Notes: generated by a model from the letters alone, not told the origin. Counted from the stretch's first letter, positions 24,836 through 33,413 are shown. The stretch: 33,480 nt of DNA from Thermoleophilia bacterium (GCA_017882615.1 JADGPD010000018.1:1-33480); one strand, 5' to 3'. A program made the numbers and translations.

Positions 24836-27615
24836 TAGTTGTCGTCTGCCGCCGACAAACGCGCCGCCAGCTCGGCGCGCGACTCGAGCCCCAACTGGCG
24901 GTAGATCTTGGAAAGAGTCGCTTCGACCGTGCGCACGCTTACGAACAGAGCGCCCGCGACCTCCTTGTTCGAACGGCCCTTGGCCACAAGCTCGGCGATC
25001 CGCTGCTCGGTCGGCGTCAGCCCGAGCTCGCCGCCTCGCTGCCCGCCGACCCGTTCGAGCGCCGCCTGCGCCTTTTGCGACCAGAGGCGCGCCCCCAGGC
25101 GGTCGAAGATGTCGACCGCCTGCTCGAGAGCCTCGCGCGCCGTCCGCTTCTTCTTTGCCCTCTGTCTGACCGTTCCCGCAACGAGCATCGTCCGACCGAG
25201 CTCGAAGGGATCGGGCAGCGCTTCGTGCCCGGCGATGGCTCGCTCGATCGCGGCCGCGGCGCTGTCGAGATCGCCCCGGCTGGCGTCGACGAGCGCCCGG
25301 CAGCGCGCCGAGCTGACGACTGCGTTCGGGCGTTTCGTCGCGGCGACGTGCTGCTCGAAGCTTTCGAGCAGGCTCTCGGCTCGATCGAGCTCGTCCAGAG
25401 CGATCAACGTCTCGATCGCATTTGGACGGATCGTGAAGAGGGGCAACGAGATCGAGATGTCGCGGCCGAGCTTGTCCTGCAGCCCGAGCGCCGGTTCCAG
25501 CCAGCGCCAGGCTTCCTGCGCGTCGCCGAGCGAGAGCTCGAAAAAACCCGCGAGCGATGTGAGAGTGAGCGTTTGCCAGTGGGCCTTGGCTCGCTCGGCC
25601 TCGGCCATCTGCTCCGCAAGCTCCAGCTTCGACCTCTCGACGTCTCCGCGGAACACCGCCAACTGGAGGTGCTGAAAGCCGAGCCCGCGGATGATGTACT
25701 CGTAGCCGATGTCGGTCGCCTGCTCCAGCCCTTCGCCGGCCATCCGCTCGGCGAGATCCCAATTGCCGCTCCGCATCTCGACCTCGATCAGCGGGGCGAG
25801 GATCTGAAGACTGTCGATCAGCTCGCCTTCGTGCTGGGCTCGCTCGAACTCCGCGCTGAGAAGCGGCCGGGCGCGCTCGAGCTCGTCGAGCCAGTAAAGC
25901 TGCATGCCGTACCAGAGCAAGGGACAGTGATAGGCAGGAAGAGTCAACTCTTCGCGGTCGATCGCGATCGCTTGCTGCATGAGCTTCTCGTCGATCGCGC
26001 CGCCGCTCAGGACGGTCATGATCCCGACACCCTGCAGCGCCTCGACGAGTATGCGCCTGTCGCTGCCGCGCTTGGCGTGAGCGAGCGCCTCGTGTTGAGC
26101 ATCGACCTGGCCGGAGAAGTTGCCCATTATCGAGCGGGTTCTCGCGAGAGCGATGTAGGCCGTCGCCAGGCGATCCTCGTCGCCTTGGGCCTCCTTTACC
26201 GCCTGCCGGCAGAGTTCGGTTGCCTCCTGCTCGTCTTCGACGATATTCGCGAGCAGAACAAGCATGTCGGCTCGCCAGGGACCGCCGCCGGGCTCGTTCA
26301 ACGCCTTCTCGGCGATGGCCCGGGCGCGCTCGATGTCGCCCGCCGCGAAGTGGTGAGAGGCGGCTTCGTGGCGACGGCGGTGGATCTCGCCCGACTGTTC
26401 GGGCGGCGTCAGCCGAGCGGCATGCTCGTACAGCTCGGCGGCCGCTTCGGGCGCTCCAAGCGAGGCCGCGCGCGCGGCTGCCGCGTCGAGCTCCCCGGCT
26501 ACTTCGGAGTCGGGCGTGTTGTTTCCGAGCGCCAGGTGCCGCGCGCGTTCCTCGGCGCCCACGGCGACCGCGGCCAAGCGCTTGTGTAGCTCGTGCCGGC
26601 TTTCTGGCGTCGCCTCGGCGTAGAGGACAGAGGCGAGCAGCGAGTGGGTGAAGCGGATCCGGTCCCCGTCCAGCTCGATAGCGCCGCTGGAGATCGCCTC
26701 GCTCAGGCTTCCGCCGCCCGCCGCCTGCACCAGCTCGACGGTCGGCTCGGCGAGAGCCGCCGCGATCAGGAGCGTCTTTTGAGTCGCTTCGGGCAGTGCG
26801 ACCAGGCGCTCCGCGACGAGCGCGCGCAACGACTCCGGAACGGGAATCGGCTCGCCCGGGGCAGCCGGCGCGTCTTCGAGCCCGGAGCGGGCGAGCTCCA
26901 GCGCGTACAGCGGATTGCCGCCCGCGGCGCGGTAAAGCTGATTGAGCACGGCGCGCGGAACGCGGTGCCCGGTGCGCTCGGTGAGCAGGCGCCGGATCGC
27001 GCCGAGGCTGAGCGGACCGATCGTGAGGCTCTCGGTAGCGCCCCCCAGCCCGTCGCTCGTATCCAGATCGAGCGGCGGTTTCCCGCCGGCGCCCTCGTCG
27101 CTCCGGCGCGTCATGAGAAGGCCGATCGGGCCTTCGCGCAGGCGCCGCAACACGAAAGCCAGCACACGAGCCGACGAGGCGTCGAGCCACTGCACGTCGT
27201 CGAGGGCGATCAGGATCGGCTTTTTCGCCGCGAGCGAACGGACGAGCGTCAGCACCGCAACCGAGACGGCTCGTTGGTCGGCCTTTCCATCGCCGGGCTC
27301 GATCAGAAGCAGGCTGGTCTCGAGCGCCTTTCGCTGCGGCGGTGGCAGGCGCTTGTGGCTCGAGAGAGGAACCTCGTCGAGCAGGTCTCCCAGGGCTGCG
27401 AAGGCAAGCGGTGTCTCGGTCGGAGTGGCTTCGCAGGCCAACACGCGAAAGCCGCGCTCGCCTGCCAGCGCGATTCCCTCGCGCCAGATCGCGGTCTTGC
27501 CTATCCCCGCCTCGCCGCTCAGGAGAAGACCGGCCGGACCAGCTTTCGCCCGGTCCAGTAACTGCCGAAGCACAGCTAGCTCGTTGTCCCGGCCGAGCAG
27601 CTCCGCCGTCCCCAT
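24835..27615 (-). CDS. LuxR family regulator with AAA ATPase domain (LAL type), paralogue 2
   Basis: A 926-residue protein with the same architecture as the downstream paralogue. It begins LLGRDNELAVLRQLL, with Walker A GEAGIGKTA (34-42) and Walker B ILIALDDVQWLDASSARVL; the latter run is almost shared with paralogue 1 (DIQWLDASSARVLAF). TPR-like helices follow, and the C-terminal LuxR domain has LTPTEQRIAELVAKGRSNKE and VSVRTVEATLSKIYRQLGL. The DNA-binding helices of the two paralogues are very similar, so they may read related operators while sensing different ligands; this is inference. The start lies 7 nt after a TAAGCT box. Confidence 0.93.
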   Translation of the reverse strand: MGTAELLGRDNELAVLRQLLDRAKAGPAGLLLSGEAGIGKTAIWREGIALAGERGFRVLACEATPTETPLAFAALGDLLDEVPLSSHKRLPPPQRKALETSLLLIEPGDGKADQRAVSVAVLTLVRSLAAKKPILIALDDVQWLDASSARVLAFVLRRLREGPIGLLMTRRSDEGAGGKPPLDLDTSDGLGGATESLTIGPLSLGAIRRLLTERTGHRVPRAVLNQLYRAAGGNPLYALELARSGLEDAPAAPGEPIPVPESLRALVAERLVALPEATQKTLLIAAALAEPTVELVQAAGGGSLSEAISSGAIELDGDRIRFTHSLLASVLYAEATPESRHELHKRLAAVAVGAEERARHLALGNNTPDSEVAGELDAAAARAASLGAPEAAAELYEHAARLTPPEQSGEIHRRRHEAASHHFAAGDIERARAIAEKALNEPGGGPWRADMLVLLANIVEDEQEATELCRQAVKEAQGDEDRLATAYIALARTRSIMGNFSGQVDAQHEALAHAKRGSDRRILVEALQGVGIMTVLSGGAIDEKLMQQAIAIDREELTLPAYHCPLLWYGMQLYWLDELERARPLLSAEFERAQHEGELIDSLQILAPLIEVEMRSGNWDLAERMAGEGLEQATDIGYEYIIRGLGFQHLQLAVFRGDVERSKLELAEQMAEAERAKAHWQTLTLTSLAGFFELSLGDAQEAWRWLEPALGLQDKLGRDISISLPLFTIRPNAIETLIALDELDRAESLLESFEQHVAATKRPNAVVSSARCRALVDASRGDLDSAAAAIERAIAGHEALPDPFELGRTMLVAGTVRQRAKKKRTAREALEQAVDIFDRLGARLWSQKAQAALERVGGQRGGELGLTPTEQRIAELVAKGRSNKEVAGALFVSVRTVEATLSKIYRQLGLESRAELAARLSAADDN

Positions 27616-27622
27616 GTCTCCG

Positions 27623-27628
27623 AGCTTA
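27623..27628 (-). promoter_or_regulatory. -10 box of LuxR paralogue 2
   Basis: TAAGCT on the minus strand, 7 nt before the ATG at 27615. Near-leaderless. Confidence 0.4.
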
Positions 27629-27715
27629 TCTCAGCGGTTTGTAGAAATCGATGACCTGTTGTCAACGGCGCAGGCGGCCCGACCGCAGGGGCGTTTTCCG
27701 GTCGATACGCGTAGA

Positions 27716-27721
27716 TACACT
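27716..27721 (+). promoter_or_regulatory. Possible -10 box of the VanW gene
   Basis: TACACT, with TTTTCC 16 bp upstream (27694-27699). It would give a leader of about 30 nt to the ATG at 27758. Weak. Confidence 0.3.
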
Positions 27722-27757
27722 TGCGTGCTCTCTGCAAGCGCCGTCCGTCTTTCGGAT

Positions 27758-29671
27758 ATGAGTCCTTACCAGCACACCTCCCGGCCCACCAGCCATCCGC
27801 GCAGCCGGCACCGGAAGCGCAAGTCAAGGCGCTCGCTGGCGCTGATCGTGCCCGCCGTCGCCGCACTCGCCGTGCTCGTGATGGTCGGTTACGCCTTTGC
27901 GGGATCGTCCGATCGCATCGCGGCCGGCGTAGAGATCGCGGGCATCAACGTGGGTGGCTTGACCTCGGCCCAGGCGCACCAGAAGCTGGAGAAGGCTTCG
28001 AGGAAGCTGACTTGGGTACCGGTCAAGCTCGTTGCCAAGGGCAAGCGCTTCGAGGTTGCCCCCGCCCAGCTTGGAATCGCCGTCGACTGGGACGCGGCTA
28101 TCGCCAGGGCTCGTCGCGACGGCGACGGAACCGGCCCCTTGCGCGGCTTCAAGCGCCTGGAGATGCGTCTCCTCGGCAATCACATCAAGCCGCCCGTAAA
28201 GCTTTCCTCGCCGGCCCTGAAGGCGCTTCTCGCGACGATCGCGAAAAGGGTGGACAAGCCCGCACTCGAGCCGGCGCTGGTCGTCAACGGGCCGCAGCTC
28301 AGCGTCGTTCCGGGGCACAGGGGTAGAGCGCTGGACAAGAAGCGGGCAGCCGAGATGGTCGTCAAGACGCTCGGGTCGCTCACTCGCGGCACGGTCGTGC
28401 TACCGGTGCGCGTCGTCGCTCCGAGGGTTCGCCGCAGCGATCTTGTGCGCGTCGAGGGCCAGGTTCGGACTGTGGTCTCGGCGCCCGTGCAGCTCAAGCT
28501 GGGGGCGGTACGCTGGACGATTCTTCCGGCGCAGATAAAGAAGATGCTCGAGTATCCGCACGACGGCGAGCGGAATCTGAGTATCGGCGGGCATGATGCC
28601 GTCGTTTTCCTGGCTTCCCTCGCCAAACAGCTCGATCGGCCCGCCAAGAACGCCGCGTTCGGGATTGCCGGCCGAAGCATCCACGTCGTTCGAGCACGCA
28701 TCGGTCGCGTGCTCGATCGAGAGAGAACCGCGGGCGCGATTCTGAGCGCCGCGCGCCGCTCCTTCGGTCGAACCGCTTCTTTGGTGATGAAGAGCACTCA
28801 GCCGCGGCGGACGACCGAGCAGGCCAAGGCGATGGGCATCACCGGGCTCGTCGGTTCCTACGAGACGTCGTTCACCGGTACTGCGAACCGCATTCACAAC
28901 GTCCAGCTGGTGGCCAAGCTGATCGACAACAAGTTCATCGCCCCGGGCGCGGTCTTCTCGTTCAACAAGACCACCGGCGAGCGCAGCGCGGCAAAAGGCT
29001 TTCTGACCGCACCGCAGATCGCTAACGGCCAACTCGTCGACGCGCTGGGCGGGGGTATTTGCCAGGTTTCGACCACTGTTTTCAATGCCGCCTTCGAAGC
29101 GGGTCTCGACATCCTCGAGCGGACGAATCACGCTCTCTACATCAGCCACTACCCGCTCGGGCGAGACGCCACTGTGAGCTGGCCCAGCCCCGATCTGAAG
29201 TTCCGAAACGACACGGGTCATTGGCTTCTGATTCGCACGTTCTCGAGCTACAGCACCCTGCTTGTGGGGATCTACGGAGAGCCCCAGCATCGCAAGGTCG
29301 AGTCAACGGCGACCCCGCTTCGCATCACCGGCGGGCCGCCCGTGAAGCGGATCCTCGACGCAAACCTGGCCGTGGGAACGAAGATTGTCGAGGACATAGG
29401 GCAGCCCTCCAGCTCGACGAGCGTTCACCGGCTCGTCTACGGCGCGGACGGCAAGCTGCTGCACGACAACACCTGGTACTCGACCTACCGGTCTACGCCC
29501 AAGGTCGTGCGGGTCGGGACAAAGACGCCGAAGAAGGACAAGGGGAAGGGGACCGGCACGACGACCACCGGCACGACGACCACCGGCACGACGACCACCG
29601 GCACGACGACGACAGATACTACGACGACCGACACCACGACCACCGACACGACGACGACCAGTACCGGCTAG
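27758..29671 (+). CDS. VanW family exported protein with peptidoglycan-binding-like domains
   Basis: A 637-residue protein. A basic cytoplasmic start (HRKRKSRRS) leads into a membrane anchor (about 29-50). Two PG_binding_4-like modules follow (about 60-340; GVEIAGINVGGLTSAQA starts the first), then the VanW domain (about 360-500) with IAPGAVFSFNKTTGERSAA and GGGICQVSTTVFNAAFEAGL. A G5-like stretch follows, and a C-terminal tail of Thr-rich repeats. VanW is linked to the cell wall and vancomycin clusters, but its activity is unsettled. The ATG at 27758 is used; the frame open for 800 bp upstream runs antisense to the LuxR gene and is not real. Confidence 0.9.
   Translation: MSPYQHTSRPTSHPRSRHRKRKSRRSLALIVPAVAALAVLVMVGYAFAGSSDRIAAGVEIAGINVGGLTSAQAHQKLEKASRKLTWVPVKLVAKGKRFEVAPAQLGIAVDWDAAIARARRDGDGTGPLRGFKRLEMRLLGNHIKPPVKLSSPALKALLATIAKRVDKPALEPALVVNGPQLSVVPGHRGRALDKKRAAEMVVKTLGSLTRGTVVLPVRVVAPRVRRSDLVRVEGQVRTVVSAPVQLKLGAVRWTILPAQIKKMLEYPHDGERNLSIGGHDAVVFLASLAKQLDRPAKNAAFGIAGRSIHVVRARIGRVLDRERTAGAILSAARRSFGRTASLVMKSTQPRRTTEQAKAMGITGLVGSYETSFTGTANRIHNVQLVAKLIDNKFIAPGAVFSFNKTTGERSAAKGFLTAPQIANGQLVDALGGGICQVSTTVFNAAFEAGLDILERTNHALYISHYPLGRDATVSWPSPDLKFRNDTGHWLLIRTFSSYSTLLVGIYGEPQHRKVESTATPLRITGGPPVKRILDANLAVGTKIVEDIGQPSSSTSVHRLVYGADGKLLHDNTWYSTYRSTPKVVRVGTKTPKKDKGKGTGTTTTGTTTTGTTTTGTTTTDTTTTDTTTTDTTTTSTG
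29552..29668 (+). repeat. 15-bp tandem repeats encoding a Thr-rich tail
   Basis: In-frame pentapeptide units: GTTTT four times, then DTTTT three times, ending STG. The DNA unit is ACGACCACCGGCACG with drift. Such an in-frame tract may change length by slippage without breaking the frame. The tail is probably a wall-spanning or glycosylated stalk. Confidence 0.85.
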
Positions 29672-29686
29672 TCGCGCCGGTCGAAG

Positions 29687-30217
29687 CTAGAAGGCGCCTC
29701 CGTCCTGCTTGCCGGGCAGGAATGTCGAGGGGCAGATGAAGCGCAGCGCACGCGCGACCCTTTTCGCTCGCTCAAGCTCGGCTTCGCTTTTCGCGTGCTC
29801 TGTGGCGAGCTGTGCGTCGAACATCTCCGAGAAGGCCTTCCTGGCCGCATCGTGGCGAGCTTCCGCGCTCGGGAACTCGCTTCGGATCATGTTCAGCTCG
29901 CCCGCGTCCAGCCAGATTCCGCCACAGCGCGGACACTCGTCAACGGCGACCTTGCGGGCGACGCTCTCGAAGTGGCGCATCATCACCGTCTCCGGCCCGC
30001 ATTTGGGGCAGCTCCGCCGCCGGCCGGAGTCAACCGTCAGCGAGGGATCGCCGGGTATCGCCAGCAAGGTCGCGCCCGCAGTCTCGCTCTGCTCGTCCAC
30101 CTTCTCGAGCTCGAAGTGATCGAGCCAGATCCCCGCGCAGCCATTCGCGCAGACGTCGGCTTCGATCGGACCGGCGGTCATCGCCGTCAACTCGCGGCCA
30201 CAAGCGGGACAGTTCAT
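29687..30217 (-). CDS. Double zf-TFIIB zinc-ribbon protein
   Basis: A 176-residue protein with two zf-TFIIB modules. The first has C3, C6, C23 and C27 (MNCPACGREL, then CANGCAGIWLDHFELEKV). The second (about 69-110) has CPKCGPETVMMRHF, then CPRCGGIWLDAGELNMI. The C-terminal third is helical and charged (ATEHAKSEAELERAKRV). These domains are common in uncharacterised bacterial proteins; the role is unknown. Its ATG overlaps the thioesterase stop (ATGA) and AAAGGA lies upstream, so it is co-translated with that gene. Confidence 0.88.
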   Translation of the reverse strand: MNCPACGRELTAMTAGPIEADVCANGCAGIWLDHFELEKVDEQSETAGATLLAIPGDPSLTVDSGRRRSCPKCGPETVMMRHFESVARKVAVDECPRCGGIWLDAGELNMIRSEFPSAEARHDAARKAFSEMFDAQLATEHAKSEAELERAKRVARALRFICPSTFLPGKQDGGAF

Positions 30218-30672
30218 CTCATCAGTCCTTTCTGACTCGACTGTGACTTGTCAATCGAGGGGTTGTTGGATTCGGCCTCTTTGATCGCCTCTTTCAACCA
30301 AGCCGGCATGCGGGTCGGTCGAAAGGTGCGCGAATCGACGAGCGCATGCAGGCTCGAGCCTTCGGCCAGGCGCTCGCCGTCGCGCTCGACGACGTACTGG
30401 CAGCGGAAGCGGGCGCCGCGGACATCGAAGATTCGAGCGTAGACACGCAACTTGTCGTCGAAGCGGGCCGGGGAAAAGTAGCGGACGCTTATCTCCACCA
30501 CCGGCGACTCGATTCCCTTGTCGCGCAATGCCTGGTATCCGCCGGCATGCTCGGCGAGATATGCGACGCGGGCCGCCTCGAACCAGACGAGGTAGACGGA
30601 ATGATGAGCGATTCCGGCCGCGTCGGTCTCGGCGAAGCGGACGATCAGCTCGGTGGAGAAGTGGTAGGGCAA
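30214..30672 (-). CDS. 4HBT hotdog-fold acyl-CoA thioesterase (YbgC-like)
   Basis: A 152-residue hotdog protein. RFAETDAAGIAHHSVYLVWFEAAR is the 4-hydroxybenzoyl-CoA thioesterase signature, with catalytic D17 and H24. The middle has VVEISVRYFSPARFDDKLRV and the end EGSSLHALVDSRTFRPTRMP. The start is TTG at 30672, the only codon that keeps the family N-terminus; a TAGAGT box lies 9 nt upstream. The acyl substrate is unknown. It forms a two-gene unit with the zf-TFIIB gene. Confidence 0.9.
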   Translation of the reverse strand: MPYHFSTELIVRFAETDAAGIAHHSVYLVWFEAARVAYLAEHAGGYQALRDKGIESPVVEISVRYFSPARFDDKLRVYARIFDVRGARFRCQYVVERDGERLAEGSSLHALVDSRTFRPTRMPAWLKEAIKEAESNNPSIDKSQSSQKGLMR

Positions 30673-30905
30673 GGTGGAGGAACTCTAGAGCCAGGAGAGT
30701 TGTGGCGGTACTGCCTGCGGGAACCGGCGCGACTGATGTGGTTCGCCTCTCGGGCGACCGAAACGCTCGACTCAGGCCCGCGCCGGGATAAATAGATGGC
30801 TCGACTCGCTATTCCCGGCTAAAGCGAAACGGCGCTCGCGCTCGCTGCGACCGCCTGAGCGGGCCGCGGGCTCTTCGCTCTCGCAGCTAGGCCTCGAGAC
30901 GAGCG

Positions 30906-31064
30906 TCAGGCAGCGGCGCGTCGAAGCGGCCGCTCCGAGAGGATCTCGTGGCATTCGCCGCAGAAGGTGCGCTCGACCTCGTAGGGCACGCCGCCCTGTT
31001 GACCGAGCACGCGAACCGTGACCTGCCTGTGAGTGTGCCCTTTCTTCTTTGCCGTAGCTTTCAT
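30906..31064 (-). CDS. Small CxxC protein, 52 residues
   Basis: A short gene, easy to miss. From ATG 31064 it reads MKATAKKKGHTHRQVTVRVL, then GGVPYEVERTFCGECHEIL and ends PLRRAAA. The basic N-terminus, the two strands and the CGECHE knuckle (C35, C38, H39) suggest a half zinc ribbon or a metal-binding dimer. Codon choice is as in the neighbours, and GGAAGAA lies just upstream. I do not know the family name. The flank 30673-30905, up to the thioesterase, shows nothing else convincing. Confidence 0.65.
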   Translation of the reverse strand: MKATAKKKGHTHRQVTVRVLGQQGGVPYEVERTFCGECHEILSERPLRRAAA

Positions 31065-31220
31065 GCGTTCTTCCAGATTACTTTTAGTATCGGCGGGACA
31101 GGTTGCGTTGTTGAGCCCGGTTTCCTACCTGTATAGACGGTTCGCTGTGGTGAGGGTTTGCACCCTGAAACGGGGATCGAAACGAGAGCGCTGTCATCGA
31201 TCACCTGAGTAGCGATTCGA

Positions 31221-31997
31221 ATGAAGACTTCGGCCACATCCCCCTTGCTTTCGTCTGACGCAATAGAGGACGACGCGCGACTCGACGAGCCGCGGCTGGA
31301 GAGCGATGAACTGGCCGCCGCGAAGGCCGAGCTGGAGCAGGTTCGAGCGCAACTCTACGGCGTGCTCGAGGGAGCGCGGGCGGCATTCTCGGCCGAGGAC
31401 GGCATCGTGCACGCTCTCGCCGAGGCCGAGCAGATCGACGAAGTTGCCGATTCAGTGCTCGAAGTCCTCTGCGAGTCCTTCGAGTTCGACACGGCGACCT
31501 TCTGGCTGCTCGATCCCGAGGACGGCAAGCTCTGCGCCCTGGCTCACCGCTCGGCTCCGACTCGCAGGGCTCGCTTCTTGGCGGCGAGGATTCATTCCAC
31601 GCAGCTGGCGCTGAACGAGGGAATCGCGGGTCGCGTATATGTGGAGCGGAAGGTCTTCCTGAACGACGACGCGCCGTCCGTCTCGGAGAAAGAGCTGGGC
31701 ATGCTGCTCGAGGACGACAACCTGCGCACTGTCTGCGCCTTTCCCATCAGCGGCACGCGCGCACCCCTCGGCGTAATCGAGCTTGAAAGGCGCTTGCCGC
31801 TCGCCCCCGACCAGGCGATCGAGTCGGCGGCGCGCGTCATCGGCGATCGTATCGGTGCCTTCATCGAGTTCAGCCAGCTTCGCTGGCGCTACTTCGCTCT
31901 CGTCGCCGACATCAATCGTGGCGCGCACAAGAGCTCCAAGGTGGCGAAGATCTCCGAGCCGGCGGAGAACGTAGTTCCGCTCAGGCAAGTCGCCTAG
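31221..31997 (+). CDS. GAF domain protein
   Basis: A 258-residue cytoplasmic protein. Residues 25-60 are a charged helix, probably a coiled coil (LAAAKAELEQVRAQLYGVLEG in part). A GAF fold spans about 68-220: EQIDEVADSVLEVLCESFEF, FWLLDPEDGKLCALAH, NEGIAGRVYVERKVFLND, TVCAFPISGTRAPLGVIEL. No output domain (kinase, GGDEF, HTH) is attached, so it may act on a partner protein. The start ATG lacks a clear Shine-Dalgarno; the 156-bp leader holds only a small GGGT/ACCC hairpin near 31158. Ligand unknown. Confidence 0.8.
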   Translation: MKTSATSPLLSSDAIEDDARLDEPRLESDELAAAKAELEQVRAQLYGVLEGARAAFSAEDGIVHALAEAEQIDEVADSVLEVLCESFEFDTATFWLLDPEDGKLCALAHRSAPTRRARFLAARIHSTQLALNEGIAGRVYVERKVFLNDDAPSVSEKELGMLLEDDNLRTVCAFPISGTRAPLGVIELERRLPLAPDQAIESAARVIGDRIGAFIEFSQLRWRYFALVADINRGAHKSSKVAKISEPAENVVPLRQVA

Positions 31998-32020
31998 GCT
32001 CATTTCAGAATAAAGACCCG

Positions 32021-32126
32021 CCGGCTGGGTGCGATCGGTGGATGCGATGCTAGGACGCAGCGCCTAGGTCGTAGCCAAAGCTACGGGCGAGGCCGAGGAC
32101 GACGCAGCGCGCCTCCGAGCGCGGCC
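32021..32126 (-). repeat. Intergenic hairpin repeat, copy B (inverted)
   Basis: Read on the minus strand, it aligns along its length with 11136-11238. The core is CGTAGC / GCTACG (32070-32075 and 32080-32085). The outer stem is GCCT (32062-32065) with AGGC (32090-32093), while copy C has GTCGCG with CGCGAC there: both sides changed and pairing is kept. It lies between the GAF and L,D-transpeptidase genes. Confidence 0.75.
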
Positions 32127-32178
32127 AGATGGTTGGAGTGCTTCGTTTTGAAATGAGCCCCTAGCAGTACCTCGCAAC

Positions 32179-32184
32179 TAGAAT
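32179..32184 (+). promoter_or_regulatory. -10 box of the L,D-transpeptidase gene
   Basis: TAGAAT. An in-frame CTG at 32192 lies 7 nt downstream and a TTG at 32201 lies 16 nt downstream. Confidence 0.4.
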
Positions 32185-32200
32185 CATTGCTCTGCGTAGG

Positions 32201-33001
32201 TTGCTGCTTCTCGGTCTCACTGGGCTCGCCGTGCTGGCGATCGGCTTGCTGGTGCGCGGCTTTTCCAGCCACGATGCGCGGCGGTCGGTGGGCGACGGGG
32301 CGAAGCGGCTGACCGAGACGACTCGTCACTGCCGGGCGGGGGAGGTTGCTTTCGGCTCGCGTCGCGTCTCGGTCGTAGCCTTCGTGCGCACTCGGGCGAA
32401 CGTCTACCGGCGCCCTGGCGGCGAGCGGCTGAGCATCCTGTCGCGCTCGAGCAAGAGCTTCGTCGAGACGAGTCGTCGCGGCGTACCGACAGTAGTCGCC
32501 GCGCTCGGCGAGGTGCGAGCAAGTGATTGCCGAGCGCTCTGGTACAGGGTAAGGCTCTCCGGCAGGCCGGGAATCTCGGGCGGGCGGGAGGGCTACGTCT
32601 CCACGCGCAGCGTCGCGCTGGAGGAGGTGCATACGCGCGTGCGCGTCGACCTTTCCCGGCGTCGCTTGACGCTGTACGAGGACGGTGCTCCCGTGCTGCG
32701 CGCCGCGGCCACCGTCGGGGCTCCGTCGACGCCCACTCCGCGTGGGAGCTTCATCGTGCGAGAGCGCATCCGCATCACCGATACCAGCGGCGTGTACGGG
32801 GCCGCCGCCGTCGCTCTCTCCGGCTTTTCCGAAAAGCTGATCCACTGGCCCGAGGGCGGGCCCATCGCCATTCACGGCACTAACGATCCCGCCTCGATCG
32901 GCAAAGCCGCGTCCCACGGCTGCGTGCGGCTCGGCGCCGCCGATCTGAAAAAGCTGTTCGAACGGGTACAGGTAGGCACTCCGGTAGACATCGTCCAGTA
33001 G
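32201..33001 (+). CDS. L,D-transpeptidase (YkuD domain)
   Basis: A 266-residue exported enzyme that makes 3-3 crosslinks or attaches proteins to peptidoglycan. The N-terminal signal/anchor is followed by an SH3-like region (about 45-145) and the YkuD domain (about 146-266) with GSFIVRERIRI, AIHGTNDP and SHGCVRLGAADLKKL; the nucleophile is C241. TTG at 32201 is given as the start, but an in-frame CTG at 32192 would add Met-Arg-Arg and make a better signal peptide n-region at a near-leaderless distance from TAGAAT. It fits with the window's other wall enzymes. Confidence 0.92.
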   Translation: MLLLGLTGLAVLAIGLLVRGFSSHDARRSVGDGAKRLTETTRHCRAGEVAFGSRRVSVVAFVRTRANVYRRPGGERLSILSRSSKSFVETSRRGVPTVVAALGEVRASDCRALWYRVRLSGRPGISGGREGYVSTRSVALEEVHTRVRVDLSRRRLTLYEDGAPVLRAAATVGAPSTPTPRGSFIVRERIRITDTSGVYGAAAVALSGFSEKLIHWPEGGPIAIHGTNDPASIGKAASHGCVRLGAADLKKLFERVQVGTPVDIVQ

Positions 33002-33089
33002 CGCCCGGTCGCCCGGGCCCTTTCGCAACCGCCTCGAGCTAGCTACGCTCCACTTAGCGCTCACTACCGAATCTAGGAGGAGATGCCAG

Positions 33090-33371
33090 GTGCCTCAGGG
33101 TACGCCGGAAATCGTCAGCAAGCTCGCCGATAGAGGCGAGGAAGCTCTGCAGAAGATCGCTTCGACGCCGGCCGCGCAGAAGCTGCTCGACGCTCTGACT
33201 GGACTGCGAGACCGCATGGACGAGCTGCAACGGCGCGTCAGCGGGGTGGAGGCGCTCGAAAAGCGCGTCGCGGATCTCGAGAAGCAGGTCAAGGCCCTGG
33301 GCAAGCCGGCCAAGCCGGCCGCGAAAAAGCCGGCCGCCCGCAAGGCGCCCGCGAAGAAGCCCGCGAAGTAG
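33090..33371 (+). CDS. Coiled-coil protein with Lys/Ala/Pro-rich tail
   Basis: A 93-residue protein. Residues 30-70 form a heptad coiled coil (LTGLRDRMDELQRRVSGVEA, then LEKRVADLEKQV). The last 22 residues are KPAKPAAKKP-type repeats, like the basic tails of histone H1-like or nucleoid proteins. The GTG start is set by AGGAGGAGA (33075-33083). DNA binding through the tail and self-association through the coil is a reasonable guess, not shown. No partner gene is visible. Confidence 0.75.
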   Translation: MPQGTPEIVSKLADRGEEALQKIASTPAAQKLLDALTGLRDRMDELQRRVSGVEALEKRVADLEKQVKALGKPAKPAAKKPAARKAPAKKPAK

Positions 33372-33413
33372 TCGCTATTTGAACTCGAATCAAAACGAAG
33401 TACTCCACCGCCT

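Noticed and set aside
24695-27190. Open frame of 831 codons antisense-frame within the LuxR paralogue 2 region
   Set aside because: It lies inside the LuxR gene in another frame, is dominated by Arg/Ala/Pro as expected of high-GC shadow frames, and shows no domain.
26942-27757. Upstream extension of the VanW gene
   Set aside because: It overlaps LuxR paralogue 2 in antisense for more than 600 bp and has no VanW-like content; the membrane anchor starts after 27758.
29552-29668. CRISPR-like repeat array
   Set aside because: The units are contiguous with no spacers and encode an in-frame Thr-rich tail.
30772-30954. Minus-strand open frame of 60 codons
   Set aside because: Overlaps the 52-residue CxxC gene in another frame and has no signal or motif.
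32081-33064. Minus-strand open frame of 327 codons opposite the L,D-transpeptidase
   Set aside because: No motif or start signal; the plus strand carries a complete YkuD gene.
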